Shown piece after piece: positions 1-11,945 of a stretch of 64,000 nucleotides of DNA. Position 1 is the stretch's first letter. Every line of letters starts with the position of its first letter. The stretch covers positions 69,971,999 to 70,035,998 of the forward strand of contig NC_086382.1 in the NCBI RefSeq assembly GCF_036588685.1. Direction: 5' to 3'. The notes beneath the pieces were generated by a model, which worked only from the letters and a program-made list of their open reading frames with translations, searched no databases and was not told where the DNA came from. The stretch is from Mytilus trossulus. Taxonomy: Eukaryota; Mollusca; Bivalvia; Mytilida; Mytilidae. Made by a program: the position numbers and the translations under genes.

Positions 1-311
1 ATTTCTCAGTTTGTCAATTTATACATCATTTATACAGTTCATTAAAAATTGACATGGCATATATGCTTTTTTGGTAAAACAGCTGAAGATTTTCCCTATT
101 GTAAAATAAATCACTTTAAGTCATTACCATTCTATAAATAACATAGAATAATTCATTCAGAGGTCTTACAATGATAAACCCTACAAATTCTAGATATTTA
201 GATGCACATAATATTACACACTTTTTTTTCACTTATTTAGCATGTTTAGAGACATGATAATATTTCAAAGAGCAACTTTATAACTAAAATACAAGTTATT
301 AGTATACAAAC

Positions 312-413
312 CTTTATTAGATCTTTTAGTTCTTCTGACTGTAGCATCAGAGTTTAAGCAACATGCAGCAATAATTGTAAATACAAATATCAGCACATGT
401 CGTAATGAAATGC
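312..413 (-). CDS. Candidate transmembrane exon of the minus-strand gene
   Basis: One hundred and two bases between ATTTCAG and GTTTGT: 2 nt, 33 codons, 1 nt. The encoded segment has a hydrophobic core (VLIFVFTIIAACC) followed by a basic run (RRTKR), as expected of a single membrane span with a positively charged flank. The span is short, about 15-18 residues. A further exon is expected left of the window. Confidence 0.5.
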
Positions 414-3400
414 CTGAAATATACCCAAACGTAGCAGTTCAGTGAGACAATAAAGACAAAAGTGCACAAGCTGAAATGTCTTACCTGCTTTACATATTAC
501 GTTTCAATTAAATCTAAATTGTGTAATATGGAGGTTTTACTTTCAAGTAAAATTAACATTAGCAATGATGAATGTTACTGAGGTCAAGATCAGGGTCAAG
601 GTCAGATAAACCCAGCCAGACATGTTCACCTTGACTCACAATCTTACTATACACCAAATAAATAGTTAACCTTTTGTTTATGGTAACCAAGACACTTTAT
701 TAAAAAACTGATATTGACCAATAAACCATGAAAATGAGGTCTAGGTCAACTAGACCATGCCAGACAGACATGTGTACCTTGAAATAATTCCATACAGTAA
801 ATAAATTTGACCTATTGCATAAACTTTATGAGAAAAAATATGACAATGAAAATTTAACATTGACTTACATGAATAATGAACCATGAAAATGAAGTTGAGG
901 TCTTATGAATCCTCTAAGGATCACATACATGCATAAATTTGGTATACTCAACCTCTTCAAGACCAAATATAGTTGATATGTTGATATGGTACCGTATTTA
1001 ACAAATAAGCCAAATCCAAGAAAAATAACATAGACCAATGAACCATGAAAATAACCTCAAGGTCAGATGACACCAGTCATGGAGACATGTAGCAGGTGTA
1101 GAAGTTGAAGTCATTTCATACACCTATATAATTGACCTATTGCTTATAGTATCTGTGATTAAGACAACGCACTAAACATTGATCACAGGTACATATATAG
1201 ACCCTACAATGAACATATGTACAAAATATTGTTACACTATTAGTCATAGTAAGTGAGAAATTAACAAGAAAATATAAACTTAAAGATGTAAATGACAACA
1301 GGAATATCACAGACTGAAACTTTGTACAATAAGGCATCTGCATACAAGGTATGAATCATCAAGGTCTTCATCATTTTGAAATATAAAGCTTTTTAAAAAT
1401 AGTTAACGCCACCACTGCTGCCAGATCATAATCCATGTTTCACCTTCTGCAATTTTACATCACTTGAATTGCACATAAATTACATAGTATGTTCTAATTC
1501 CTCTGTATGCTTTCTTTCTTGAAGACTTGGTTTAGTCTAGTGTGTAGAGGTGTCAAAACTAACAAGATGATAATCTAGATTGGGGATTAGGGTCCAGTGG
1601 CAAATATTCCAAACATGTGTTTAAATAATGACAATCTAGTGTTATTTTAAACAATTACTTTTATATTACATGAGATATCTTATCTTATAAATATTGTTTT
1701 ATAAAATATTTTTTATGCTTTATAAGTTATCTTATCTTATAAATATTTTTAAATAAAAATCTTACATGCTTAATATCTTATATAGTTTCTAAGAGATCTC
1801 ATATAGTTTATAAGATATCTCATATAGTTTATAAGATATCTCATATACTATAGTTTATTAGATATCTCATATAATTTATAAGATATCTTGAAACTAGAAT
1901 AAATAGTAAAACAGCTTGTCATGATCATAAGCCAGTTAGTAAGACATGCTAAATTTTACTGGATATAGTCTACTTTTCACTGTATATTTCTATCACAAAA
2001 GAAGGACTTTAGTACAGGCATTACCTTTTAGGCATTTAGAAACCTCACACACTTTTCTATTGGTCACTTTATCTTTCTTTTCGCTATAATGCTCTGTAAA
2101 AATAAATACAAGTTTAAGCACATTTATATCTCTTGTCTCCTGAAAACTTTTATCATTCTAAACGCATTTTGAAGCAGAGGTCAATGTCAAGAGTGTATAT
2201 ATTTACATAATATACCATCAGTTTGCTTATGGTGTGGTTTGAAGCATTACTGAAATGATTTTTTTCTGTAAAGGAATAGGGGCATTAAGGCCCTGTTTTG
2301 GCCAAAAAAAACAAAATATTAAACAACTATTTCAAATTTGCACATATTGTTTGGGAATGCACAAAGTGAAAAATTATAAATGAAATAAATTGCTTCACTG
2401 AGCACAGCTGGATACTACTGCAGAGGTTCAACCCTGAACAGTTGGTGTCAAATTGAATCCCTTGTTACATGTCTGAATTAAGATTTTTATTAAATATTTG
2501 ACACATATTAGGTTTCTGACACAGAATAAATGTAGTCAAAGAACTTAGAATTGGTTATATATGAAACTTATATTCAATTTTTTGCTTGTGGGCAATACAC
2601 TAAGCTGTTGCAAATTGACCCCCCCCCCCCCTTTTTTGGACTTTAGTGCAAAACACTATGCTTATGCTTAATTGAAACCCCCCATAGATTCCTATTTTTC
2701 TAAAATAAAGTTATCGTCCGAAATCAAATGTCTTCGGAACAATGCTGTTTTACATGTTGCCCTGTAGATGTCTTCATGTGTATCTTCTGTTGCTAGGTTG
2801 CTATCTCACTGACATTGACATGCACACATTATTTTCTTTTTTTCAGGAAGTTATTGCAAGGCAGAATTGAAAATCTTAAACAATAAAACTCAACACTACT
2901 ATAAAATTCTAGACCAACTATCAAATCATTCTTTATTACAGATGTGCAATAAATTTATTTACATTATATATAAATGCCATGTTCTGATGTAGGTATTATT
3001 TTTACTGTTTATGTTCATTTGTTCTTTTTATCAAATAATTACAGAATCAGATTTACAATATGATTATTTGAAAGGGAAAGACATTTCTCTAATTCTATGG
3101 AAATTTATCCCTTTCCGAACCCATTGTTTAAAAAAATTTAATCAACGAGTGGTTGTTGGTGATCTCAAAAGATCATTGGATGATTTTAAGGGTCATGACC
3201 TTTTTAGCTAACTGGATGAATCAACATATGATAACAGGTGTTAATGAAATTGACAACTTCGTGTAATGTGTAAGGCACTCGAAGGGGATTTTTCGGTTAA
3301 CAAAAAAAAAGAAAATGTCTTTTAAATCATTAGAGAAACAGATTCTTACATAGGTACTCGTGATTTATCGGATTTATCCAATCTCGATAGTTAAATTATA

Positions 3401-6400
3401 AATTTTAAAGTCCTCGCTGAGGCGGCTCGGACTTTAAAATTGATAATTTAACTATCTCGATTGGATAAATCCGATAATCGACTGATATCAATGTAAGAAT
3501 CTATATGTATCTAATTGGCTATTAACATGATAAATCAATTATTTGAAGTTTAAATTATGGCAAACATTTTGCCAAAAATTAACATGCAGAAAACCAATAG
3601 ACAATATTAAAGTCATTGCAATCATGGCCTAATTGCACCGGCCCTCTAACATGTCTTAAGTACTATATGTGAATCATGTAATTTTTATCCATAACATTTT
3701 ATTTCTATACCTATATTGCTATCTCATATACATATACATATTATACCTTTATCATGTATATTGCTATCTCCAATATCCTCAAACTGTTCTTTCCCGGTCA
3801 TGATTGTACTGGCATTTGAATTTGACTGCATACACAACTTCTTGTCAGATGTTTCAGGAGGATGTACTTTGATCCCATTTCTAAAAGCTACGAAGGAATA
3901 TAAAACTAAGTAGAATGTTGATGGGTAAAGAATATTTCACTTTAAAGTAGATGTAAAGTACATTTTTGTACATATGCAATATTCAAGTATTGCAGTAACA
4001 ATATTTTATTTCATTTGAAACTCTCTTCATGAAAATAAAATAGAATATTTGTCAGGTGACATAATAACATGACAACAGCAATTGTTGCCTCATAAACCAT
4101 GTACATATAAAAATAAGTAAATGTGGTATAACTGCCAATAAGACAATTCTCCATCATAATCAGTTTACCTTAAATTGAGAATGGAAATGGGTGATGTGTC
4201 AAAGCGATAAAAAGTACCGGTAGGTTACCGTGCTATTTTCCAACCTATGGGTTGTTGAAAATTGCCTAAATTTGGTTAGATTGTTCATGAAAAAACACAT
4301 TTGAGTGCATAAAAAAAAATCTGTGAGATAGAATTTTTAATAAATAAATTGTGAGATAGAATTTTTAATAAATAAATTGTGAGAAGATAGTTTTTATAAT
4401 ATGTTTTAAGAAAATAAAAATAAAAATGGTGTTACCAAACTTGTTTTCTTAAAATTGAGAATGGAAATGGGGAATGTGTCAAAGAGACAACAACCCAACC
4501 AAAATAAAAAAACACAACAGCAGAAGGTTCTTGCTTTTATTAGAAAAAAAATATTCTAAAAACACAAAATTTGATCTTTGTTTAAACATTTTGTTAAATA
4601 TTTTGTATTATACAATAAATCACTAAGTTTTCTTTATATTTATAAAATGAAGAAGAAGAAGAAATCTCCAAATTTGCAGATTTAAAAATTAGAATTAACT
4701 TTAAACTAATATATTCTGTTTTTTAACATTCCTGATGAAGGCAAATCTAGAAATGCATTTCAGATGCATATCATGAGGCTAGATTTGGAAATTCATTTTG
4801 AAAATCAAGGGTGACATAAATTTCTGATTGGTTCTGTAGAGCAAAATAGGAATTATAGGGCTATACGCTTACTCTCTCTATTGGTTGTGGTCTTCCCTGT
4901 ACATGAAACACTAGCATGACAATCTAAGTAAGCCAACTCATCTATATCTTCATGATCTTCAACTGCTGTTGGAGATGCTTTGCCTGTAGAAAAACCAAAA
5001 AACAATTAAGTTTTTACACATCAAAGACTGTATATAAGATGACAACATGGTATTGTTGTTATTTTGATCTGAAAGCATGTTTCATGTGATGTACCATTGT
5101 TTACAGAAAGAAGTTTCATAATTAGGTATTGACATGATATCACAATGAATGGTTTACATAATATTAAAATTTTGTGAAGAAAGTGAAAGTAATAGATAAA
5201 TTCAATTTATTGTCAGTAACATTTCCCAAATAAACAACAGGTCAAAGGTCATTCTCGAACATTTCTATCCAGCTTCGATCTGAAGGAAGAAATGCTTAAA
5301 GTTAAAGAGCTACATGTGTCAACAGTTTTTTATACAAACGCACAGGAATAGCTGAGTCTCAGATTTAAACTACAACTTTGTCCATTAATTTGAATGTATG
5401 GCTTTCTTTCTTGCATCCATCACAGCTTTTAGTAGTGGCGAATAATCATGAAGGATACATGGACAGACAAGGTGGTATATAAGTATAGGTCTACTATTGA
5501 TTAATCAGCACACATTTAATAATTTCTTCAGCAATGTCAAGGAGGGGAAGTCAATATAAAGATGGATGTGCTATAACACCTAGTAAGATGCATGCACTAT
5601 CTTATTTCCATATACGTGATATATGCATGTAGAAATATCATTTATTGTCATACATGTCATATCATGTTTGGGATATCAAATTGTTCACTATTGAAAATCT
5701 GCAACCAACTTTTCAGAGAAAGCACCGCCAGTAAAATAATATGTTTATTTGTTCATTTCACATGTTAGATAATTTTTAAACTATTGTCATGATTTTTAAC
5801 CGAAATAAATTATTTAACATACCTAATCTTATGGGAGGTTCCTGTTTGAGGTGATTTTTGTAATCACTTGCTGGCCATGCATCTGTGTTACTCGTTTCTG
5901 GAAAATGATTTTAATATGATTAAAATAAACAAATTTACAATCATTAATCTATATCATGTATAAAGACACTCCTATCATCATGATCATTTTGTGACATCCT
6001 TCAATAAACTGAAGCTTATGTCACAAGGGGGTTATCTATAAATGTACAAGACAGATTAATACTTAACAAATACAAATAGTGGAACCAACTTTTAACACTA
6101 GGATATATATCTCCCATTTTTTGTAATTGTGATGGTAAAATGCAAATGTTGAAATTATAACATTGTATAACAGTAATACTTTTATTATTATAGTCATGAA
6201 TATTGAAACCTTGCTTGTTTTGCTTGTAACATATGAGTTAGTTGTGACATTTAAGAAGAAAATAGAATTTTGACCGGACAGAAATTTGTAGCATACTTAT
6301 CATGCTTATATAAATACAAGAAAATTTTATTTACTTGTAAAAGTAAAACTGAAAAATAAATTGGCTAAGTTATGTCCTTTGGACGTTCATATTTTTTTAC

Positions 6401-7866
6401 TTATATACATAAGAGTGAAAAAGTCATCTTTGCTTTAATAGAATTCTAAGTTGTCTAGATCTGCCCTTTGCAGACATCTTTGCCCAATCATTTTTTTTGA
6501 TGAATTAATGAGATGAAACATTGAGCTTGATATAAAAGTTATGAGCTGACCTGGGAAAACTAATTAAAGGCATGTTTTTACATCTCAAAACTTGAGAATT
6601 TTTGTGGGATTATAAAAATAATTCACTTACATGTATACAAGTGAATTTTTGAGAATACATGTATCAAGGGGAGATTATTCAAACATTATAATCAACTTAA
6701 TATATAAGTACCGGGTATATATTTTTTTTTACTTCGTGAAGTAAATAAAGATTACTTGTCCAAGTATTACTCCTGACCCTGCTGACTGACTGAGAATTTC
6801 ATGAATTGTAATAAAAAAAAAATTACAAATCAGTCAGCCTGGTCAGAAGTTCTACTTTAGCAAGTAATCACTTGTCCAATTCACCAAGTCAAAGAATATT
6901 TTTTTCTTCTTAAATTACATTTTTGTACTTATAAATTTCAGCAAAGCATGAAAGAATTACTGTAAATCTAGAAATTATTGCTTGCATTCATTATTGCGAT
7001 TTTGTCAATATAAATTTAACTTAAATGCTATTTTAATTTTTACGATTTTGGGAAAAAGTCATGCTTTATTTAGTTAAAAATATATTACAAAATGTGAGTT
7101 TTAATTATTGTGTTTACAACTCTGTCACATTATTCGCAATAATAAAAACCTCGCAATAATTTCTGAATTTACAGTACCCATTAAAATTAAATAAATATAT
7201 AAGCAATTAAAAAAGAAAAAAAATAATCTTGGACTTGGTTATATTGGTGAATTGAACAAGTGATTACTTGCTAAACATGCTTAAGTTGAACTTCTGACCA
7301 GGCTGACTGGTCTGGTGCCTCCTAACAAGTTCAATTCCTCTCTATTCTGAATGTCCCTATCCTAAGCTAGGACCCTATAATTCAGTGGTTGTTGTTTGTT
7401 TTTGTATAATTATATATATATCATATTTGTTTTTCATTCATTCAAAAAAATTCCATAATTTCATTGTTGTATATATAAATCATTCAGGCCATTAGTTTTT
7501 TCCTTTGAATTGTTTTGAATTTGTCATTTCAAGGCCTATTACAGCTTACTATATGGTATGGGTTTTGCTGAATGTTAAAGGCCTTACTTTGACCTATAGT
7601 GGTTAAATTCCATTCTATTTGGTCTCAAGTGTAGACTAAATCATTGGAAATCCTGCCACATCTTCTTATTTTTATATATATCATTTATCATTAATTTATA
7701 TACAATGTATATGTAAATGTTTTATTGCCTTTTGAATGATAAAGTATTGATTATCATGATTATGTTGATATTGGGCCATATCTTCATAAAAAATATCTTA
7801 CCAATACATGCTAACGAGATGTCAGCTTCTTCCATGACTTCAATCATGTTAACTGCTGTGAGCTTT
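312..7866 (-). CDS. Candidate multi-exon membrane protein gene of unknown function, runs off left edge
   Basis: Six short open segments on the minus strand (7866-7802, 5897-5823, 4983-4873, 3887-3747, 2093-2025, 413-312) are each flanked by an AG acceptor and a GT donor. The last five each begin with 2 nt and end with 1 nt of a split codon, so all join in one frame without a stop. A possible start ATG is at 7847. The joined product is about 177 residues before the left edge. It is hydrophilic and partly acidic, has a lysine-containing LKQEP motif in the second exon, and has one hydrophobic segment in the last exon followed by Arg/Lys residues. Continuation to the left is expected because the last exon ends in a donor. 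I recognise no family. A single-pass membrane protein is the simplest reading. Phase agreement over five introns is the main evidence; RNA support is not available here. Confidence 0.5.
1690..1890. repeat. TA-rich tandem repeat, about 21-23 bp unit
   Basis: Several imperfect copies of a unit resembling CATATAGTTTATAAGATATC lie head to tail, mainly at 1798-1890, preceded by related ATAAG/TTATC words. It lies in an intron of the minus-strand candidate gene. Confidence 0.6.
2025..2093 (-). CDS. Candidate exon of the minus-strand gene (basic segment)
   Basis: Sixty-nine bases between TTTTTACAG and GTAATG: 2 nt, 22 codons, 1 nt. The other two frames contain stops. Lysine-rich, with two cysteines. 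Confidence 0.5.
3341..3501. mobile_element. Palindromic MITE-like element with 73-bp arms
   Basis: Left arm 3341-3413 is nearly the reverse complement of 3429-3501, with a 15-bp loop. A degraded relative, including about 100 bp of upstream sequence, is at 20625-20705 and 21105-21310, so this is part of a dispersed family. Transcribed, it would fold into a strong hairpin. Confidence 0.7.
3747..3887 (-). CDS. Candidate exon of the minus-strand gene
   Basis: One hundred and forty-one bases between TTCGTAG and GTATAA: 2 nt, 46 codons, 1 nt. A second AG seven bases downstream would break the frame with the previous exon, so the upstream AG is chosen. Confidence 0.5.
4140..4540. repeat. Interspersed repeat fragments and a 34-bp tandem duplication
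   Basis: The phrase AATTGAGAATGGAAATGGG occurs at about 4174 and 4454, as two copies of one dispersed family. Between them, 4320-4385 holds a two-unit tandem repeat of GTGAGATAGAATTTTTAATA plus AATAAATT. Confidence 0.6.
4873..4983 (-). CDS. Candidate exon of the minus-strand gene (acidic segment)
   Basis: One hundred and eleven bases between CTACAG and GTAAGC: 2 nt, 36 codons, 1 nt. It contains an acidic stretch (EDHEDIDELAYL) and two cysteines. Confidence 0.55.
5823..5897 (-). CDS. Candidate exon of the minus-strand gene (LKQEP motif)
   Basis: Seventy-five bases between TTTTCCAG and GTATG. It starts with 2 nt, has 24 open codons and ends with 1 nt. It includes LKQEP, which fits the consensus for SUMO attachment (hydrophobic-K-x-E); function is not shown. 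Confidence 0.5.
6831..7309. mobile_element. Nested inverted-repeat elements
   Basis: Outer arms 6831-6907 and 7213-7309 are imperfect reverse complements (about 80-95 bp). Inside, 6958-6981 and 7153-7176 form a second inverted pair, TACTGTAAATCTAGAAATTA against its complement. This looks like one MITE inserted within another. No coding capacity. Confidence 0.65.
7318..7663. repeat. Interspersed repeat family 1, copy a
   Basis: Matches a family seen repeatedly in this window (8240-8345, 28475-28660, 28750-28914, 36330-36440, 61055-61305, 61860-61970). The diagnostic words are GTATGGGCTTTGCT, TTAAAGGCC, TTGTTAATT and TTTGGTCTC. This copy is diverged. Probably a SINE or MITE class; mechanism not determined. 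Confidence 0.6.
7802..7866 (-). CDS. Candidate exon 1 or early exon of the minus-strand gene
   Basis: After an acceptor-like tract (TTTTTTAG) the segment is open and contains two ATG codons at 7847 and 7835. The donor is G|GTAAGA, leaving 1 nt. From the first ATG it encodes 15 residues beginning MIEVMEEAD. Using the AG at 7867-7868, entry would be in a different phase from later exons, so it may instead be a first coding exon with a 5' UTR part. Confidence 0.4.
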
Positions 7867-8239
7867 CTAAAAAATAAAGACAATCTTAACACTGTTGCAG
7901 TTAAGTGCCAAGCCTCCTACGCTTAATGCCGTCTGCTAACCTTTTTATTTTTTTATCATATACATATGATATACATATATTTATATTTTCTCTATAATCA
8001 CATTCAATTTGATAATACATTTATTGTACAAAAATGTATGTTCCCCCCCGCACATGTACAGTTCCTCTCACATATATATGTTCCTCAATATAATCATGAT
8101 AATATACATGTATTAGATTATTATTTAGAAGATAATGTTTAAAACTTCTTTTTTGTATCATGTGTATTGACAATTTGTAATTAAAAAAATATATATTTTT
8201 CCTTGATTGAAGTTTTGTATATTTTTGGGGACTTTTATA

Positions 8240-8345
8240 GCTGACCATGCTGTATGGGCTTTGCTCATTGTTAAAGGCCCTAGGGTAATCTATTATAGTT
8301 GTTAATTGCTGTGTCATTTGGTCTCTTGTAATAGTCATAAGCAAG
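8240..8345. repeat. Interspersed repeat family 1, copy b
   Basis: Carries GCTGACCATGCTGTATGGG, GCTCATTGTTAAAGGCC, TTGTTAATTGCTGTGTCA and TTTGGTCTCTTG, the family 1 words in order. A 111-codon minus-strand reading frame across it is explained by the repeat. Confidence 0.65.
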
Positions 8346-8349
8346 AGTC

Positions 8350-8780
8350 TGGCCAAATTTCATCCTCTTTTGACAATGTTTGAGGTCAAAGTTATTGATG
8401 ACCAATTATAAAAATATTCTCCAACCACAGACCAACTAGTCCAAATAATTCTGTCGTCTTGTATGGCCATTGTTCCTAGGTAGGCTTAAATGCAAGACAG
8501 CATATCATTATTTGGAGAAAAAAAAAACCAAAACTGGCAAAAGCTTGATGATGCCTTAGTGTTAATGTAACGAAAAGGGATACTAACAATGACTAAGAAT
8601 GCCATGTCCATAGATAGTAACAGCTGTATTCAAAACCCTCAATCTCAGGATCTTGAGGCAGTGCAATATTGCCAATAACCAATTGAGCCAAAGACTATTA
8701 CCCCTAACTCAAAGCCTACTCCAAAAGTTAGACAAATGTTAGACATGTGACTGTTAGACTAAGACCTAAAATAGGTTTAT
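8350..8780. other. No gene recognised
   Basis: AT-rich sequence. No exon with matching splice signals and no recognised repeat. Confidence 0.4.
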
Positions 8781-8784
8781 ACAT

Positions 8785-8960
8785 GTTCCAGACCATATGA
8801 GTATTTGGACTGTACGCGTACCGTCTGACTAATATTAAGAAGTTGGTCACATTTATCAGATACAAATGTATATGTTCCAGACCATATGAGTATTTGGACC
8901 GTAGTACGCATAAGGTCTGGACTGTATGTGTACTTTTTCAAAATACTCATACGGTTGGAC
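8785..8960. repeat. Short direct repeats of a CCAGACCATATGAGTATTTGG word
   Basis: TTCCAGACCATATGAGTATT occurs at about 8785 and again at about 8875, followed by an inverted relative (AAATACTCATACGGT) near 8940. The block around 8815-8870 (GTACGCGTACCGTCTGACTA) recurs in the same orientation at about 10390-10450, just right of the element at 8965-10389. Confidence 0.55.
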
Positions 8961-8964
8961 GGGT

Positions 8965-10389
8965 CCTACTAAAATGCGCCCGGGAGCGCCCTGGTGAAGA
9001 AAAAGCGCCCGTGGAAGAAAAAATAGCCCCGGGGAAAAGAAAAAGTGCCTGGGGAATATATAAAAAATATTTTATTGGCATGAGACAACTTTTTGTCGAT
9101 GAAATCAGTTATTGATTTTTTTTTAAATTTTAGACAAGTTATTTGCAAATTCAGATAATAGACATTTATTTGTAATACAGCACAAAAACAAGTATGAATG
9201 TTTCAATTTTAACAATAATATATGAATACTGTTTCGAGAGACAAACAATACTGGATTACAGTTAATGCGGTAGATGTATAAAATGTGAGACCACGTTCAC
9301 ACTAGGACATTTTTATCGATTTAAACTAGACCGGTTCAATTTAGATCGGTTTGAAGGCTTATGTGAACGCATATTGTCTTCACCGTAGCATATATAGACT
9401 TGATAAATCTATGTCTTCTTTTCTTATGATGATTTTTTTTGCAGGAACGGCAGTGAATCCGGTGTCATGTTGTAACGTTGTTACTACCGTTATTTTGTTC
9501 AAAATTCAAGAAAACTGCAATAACATAGGTATCAAAATTTTAACTTGTGATTCAAGAGAAACAAGAACTTTATCCATTTTTTTCAAGTGTGTGTATCAGT
9601 GTATCAACACATGAATTTGATAAATCAGTTCTATTTATACACAATGTTTACAGTTTTACGGGTAAAAAGGTTAGATCGATTGCTTTTTAATTGTAGTGTG
9701 AACGCAGTGGTTTAGTTTAGGCCGATAGAGATCGTTATGATTAAAGATAATGTGAACGCTTACTGGTTTTATTTAGATCAGTTCAAATTAAATCGATAAA
9801 AAAAAATGCTAGTGTGATCGGTGTCTAAGACGTCAAAAGACATGTTTTTAAAAAACGATATCAACATGAAAAATGTGAGAAAAAAAAAACTTAAATTCAA
9901 GTCACAGATAAATATTAATTTAATCAAAATTAAAAGAGTTACACTTAATAAATCAGCAAATAAAGCAGTACTATACATGTACCATAGTTAAAACACGGGG
10001 ATAAAGAGCAGGAGTTTGGTGTAAATTTAAAACTTTGCATTAAAACCCTGATAAGCATAGCCATTGGAAGTTTTAGCTTGATGAAAAGATATAATAAATC
10101 TGTATCAGTATCTGAATAAGAAAGTGTTCTTCATGCAGTTACGAAAATATTACACCTCAGGCACTGATTATTTTTAAATACCAAATATACATTTTGATCG
10201 AGGACAATATCGTTCCGCATGATTCTTCTATATACTCTTATCTATATTTAAAGAAAAAAATATTGTTAAAAATTTTTATTCTTATTTATAATTTTCTCCT
10301 TCGGGCGCTAATTTCCCTTCTCCGGGCGCTTTTTCTTCTCCCTGGGCGCCTTTACTTTTTCCGGGCGCTCCCGGGCGCTTTTTAGTAGG
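8965..10389. mobile_element. 1.4-kb element with GCGCCC-rich terminal inverted repeats
   Basis: The left end (8965-9050) begins CCTACTAAAATGCGCCCGGG and the right end (10300-10389) is its reverse complement, ending CCCGGGCGCTTTTTAGTAGG. Both ends carry three to four spaced GCGCCC units separated by purine-rich spacers, which makes them stand out against the AT-rich background. The interior has no transposase-like reading frame, so this would be a non-autonomous DNA element or foldback element. A second inverted-repeat element is nested at about 9297-9817. Confidence 0.65.
9297..9817. mobile_element. Nested inverted-repeat element
   Basis: The left end TTCACACTAGGACATTTTTA plus TCGATTTAA is matched by the complement near 9790-9817 (TTAAATCGAT ... 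GCTAGTGTGA). Words such as GTGAACGC, TAGATCGGTTTG and TTTAGATCAG repeat in the interior. It lies wholly within the 8965-10389 element. The 87-codon frame at 9351 is within it and not supported as a gene. Confidence 0.55.
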
Positions 10390-10449
10390 TATGCGTACGG
10401 TCTGACTAATATTAAAAAAGATCGTCAGGTTTATTAGATAAAAATGCAT

Positions 10450-11560
10450 AAGCAGATAAACATAACTTAACTATCAAATCAATATAAAAAAAGTTCAATT
10501 GTAATTGAAACAAAAACTTTATATTTTAACTTTTTTTAAATTCACGCTAATTAAATCTGTTAATCTCTTGTATCTAGCATGTTGATCAGTAATACATTAA
10601 TTGAATTATGATCACTGAAATTGAAGATATCGGAAGTAAATATCATGTGGGAGGTCAATTGTTTTGGAATATTTAGCAACTTTACCACAAAATGCAAATG
10701 CAAAGGAACATGCATGAAATGCATACATGAAAATGTAAAATATATTTCGTTACTTGAATTGTTTCATCTTGGGCGATAGTATCAAAATAGAATTCAGATT
10801 TACATTAAACAAATACTTAATTTCAGTTGTTCGTTTGTTCATTTTATCTAATTGTAATAAATTATCAATAACAATTTGTAAAACTAAAAATCACTAGTAA
10901 AATAAAGATTGTGATAAATGCTTGAAATATCATGAAATACTAGTATTTATTTTTCAAATGTAATTTTTAAATGTTTGGGACTATTGGCTGTGTAGCTTTT
11001 AAACTTTCAACCGTTTGATTTAGAAGGAAATTAGTTTATGATAAAATATAGTAATACAGTTAAAGAAGTAAAATGTAAAAAATAATTTTCAACTTTCAAC
11101 AAACAAAATTGTATAAAGGTATAAACATAATAAAAAGTTATTTTTCAATATGTATTTGAATTTTATATTTTCATGATTTTATCTTTTTCACCCATAAAAC
11201 GTAAATATAAGGAATAATTTTGAATGGTGACAAATAAGGGGAAGTAACTCTATAGTTGAAATATTGCAATTTATTTACGACCTTAAGCTTAAGCTAAGGT
11301 AATTAGTGTTAATTAACAGTGTGTTTGACACCAAAGCTGTCAAGTGAAGCCATGCACTTAATGGGTCACTTAATTTGACAGTTTACATAGCTAGTACTAA
11401 GCTAGATGAACTTCCTGTTTATGGAAGAATTACGAATTTGCCGGTATTTCAAAGGAATATTACTTATGAAATCAATCTCAAGGCTTAGAAATATTAGTGA
11501 AATCAGGTCATTTTCGGAATTCCCGGGTTATTTCAATGACCCGGCAGGGGTTCCGGTGAT
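10450..11560. other. No gene or recognised repeat
   Basis: AT-rich sequence with no convincing exon. A short palindromic CTTAAGCTTAAGC lies near 11283. Confidence 0.4.
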
Positions 11561-11564
11561 CCCT

Positions 11565-11945
11565 CAGAATACACCTTATCGCTATTTGTCCGCCATTACT
11601 GGATATCACACAGGTTCCCGTAAAATTTTGACGTCATACAACAAAACATCTGACGCCACAATGGAAAAGTGATTGTTGTATGCGTCAAAATTAAGGTCAA
11701 GCTTCCGGTTCGGCCGGCCGATTATGGTAATAGTGAGTGTGTATTGTGAAAATCTCGGGTCACATCCGCAGAATACACCTTATCGCTATTTGTCGACCAT
11801 TACTGGATATCACACAGGTTCCCGTAAAATTTTGACGTCATAAAACAAAACATCTGACGCCACAATGGAAATTTAAGTGATTGTTGTATGCGTCAAAAGG
11901 TCAAGCGGCCAGGTCGGCTGGCAGAGTAGGGTAATTGCGATAACG
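11565..11945 (+). repeat. 204-bp tandem repeat, two units
   Basis: CAGAATACACCTTATCGCTA begins at 11565 and again at 11769. The units stay alike through ACTGGATATCACACAGGTTC, TTTTGACGTCATA and GCGTCAAAA. A third diverged copy sits 41 kb away at about 52880-53010. The 88-codon frame at 11406 overlaps unit 1. Confidence 0.75.

Noticed and set aside
8021-8356. 111-codon minus-strand frame
   Set aside because: Mostly derived from a family 1 repeat.
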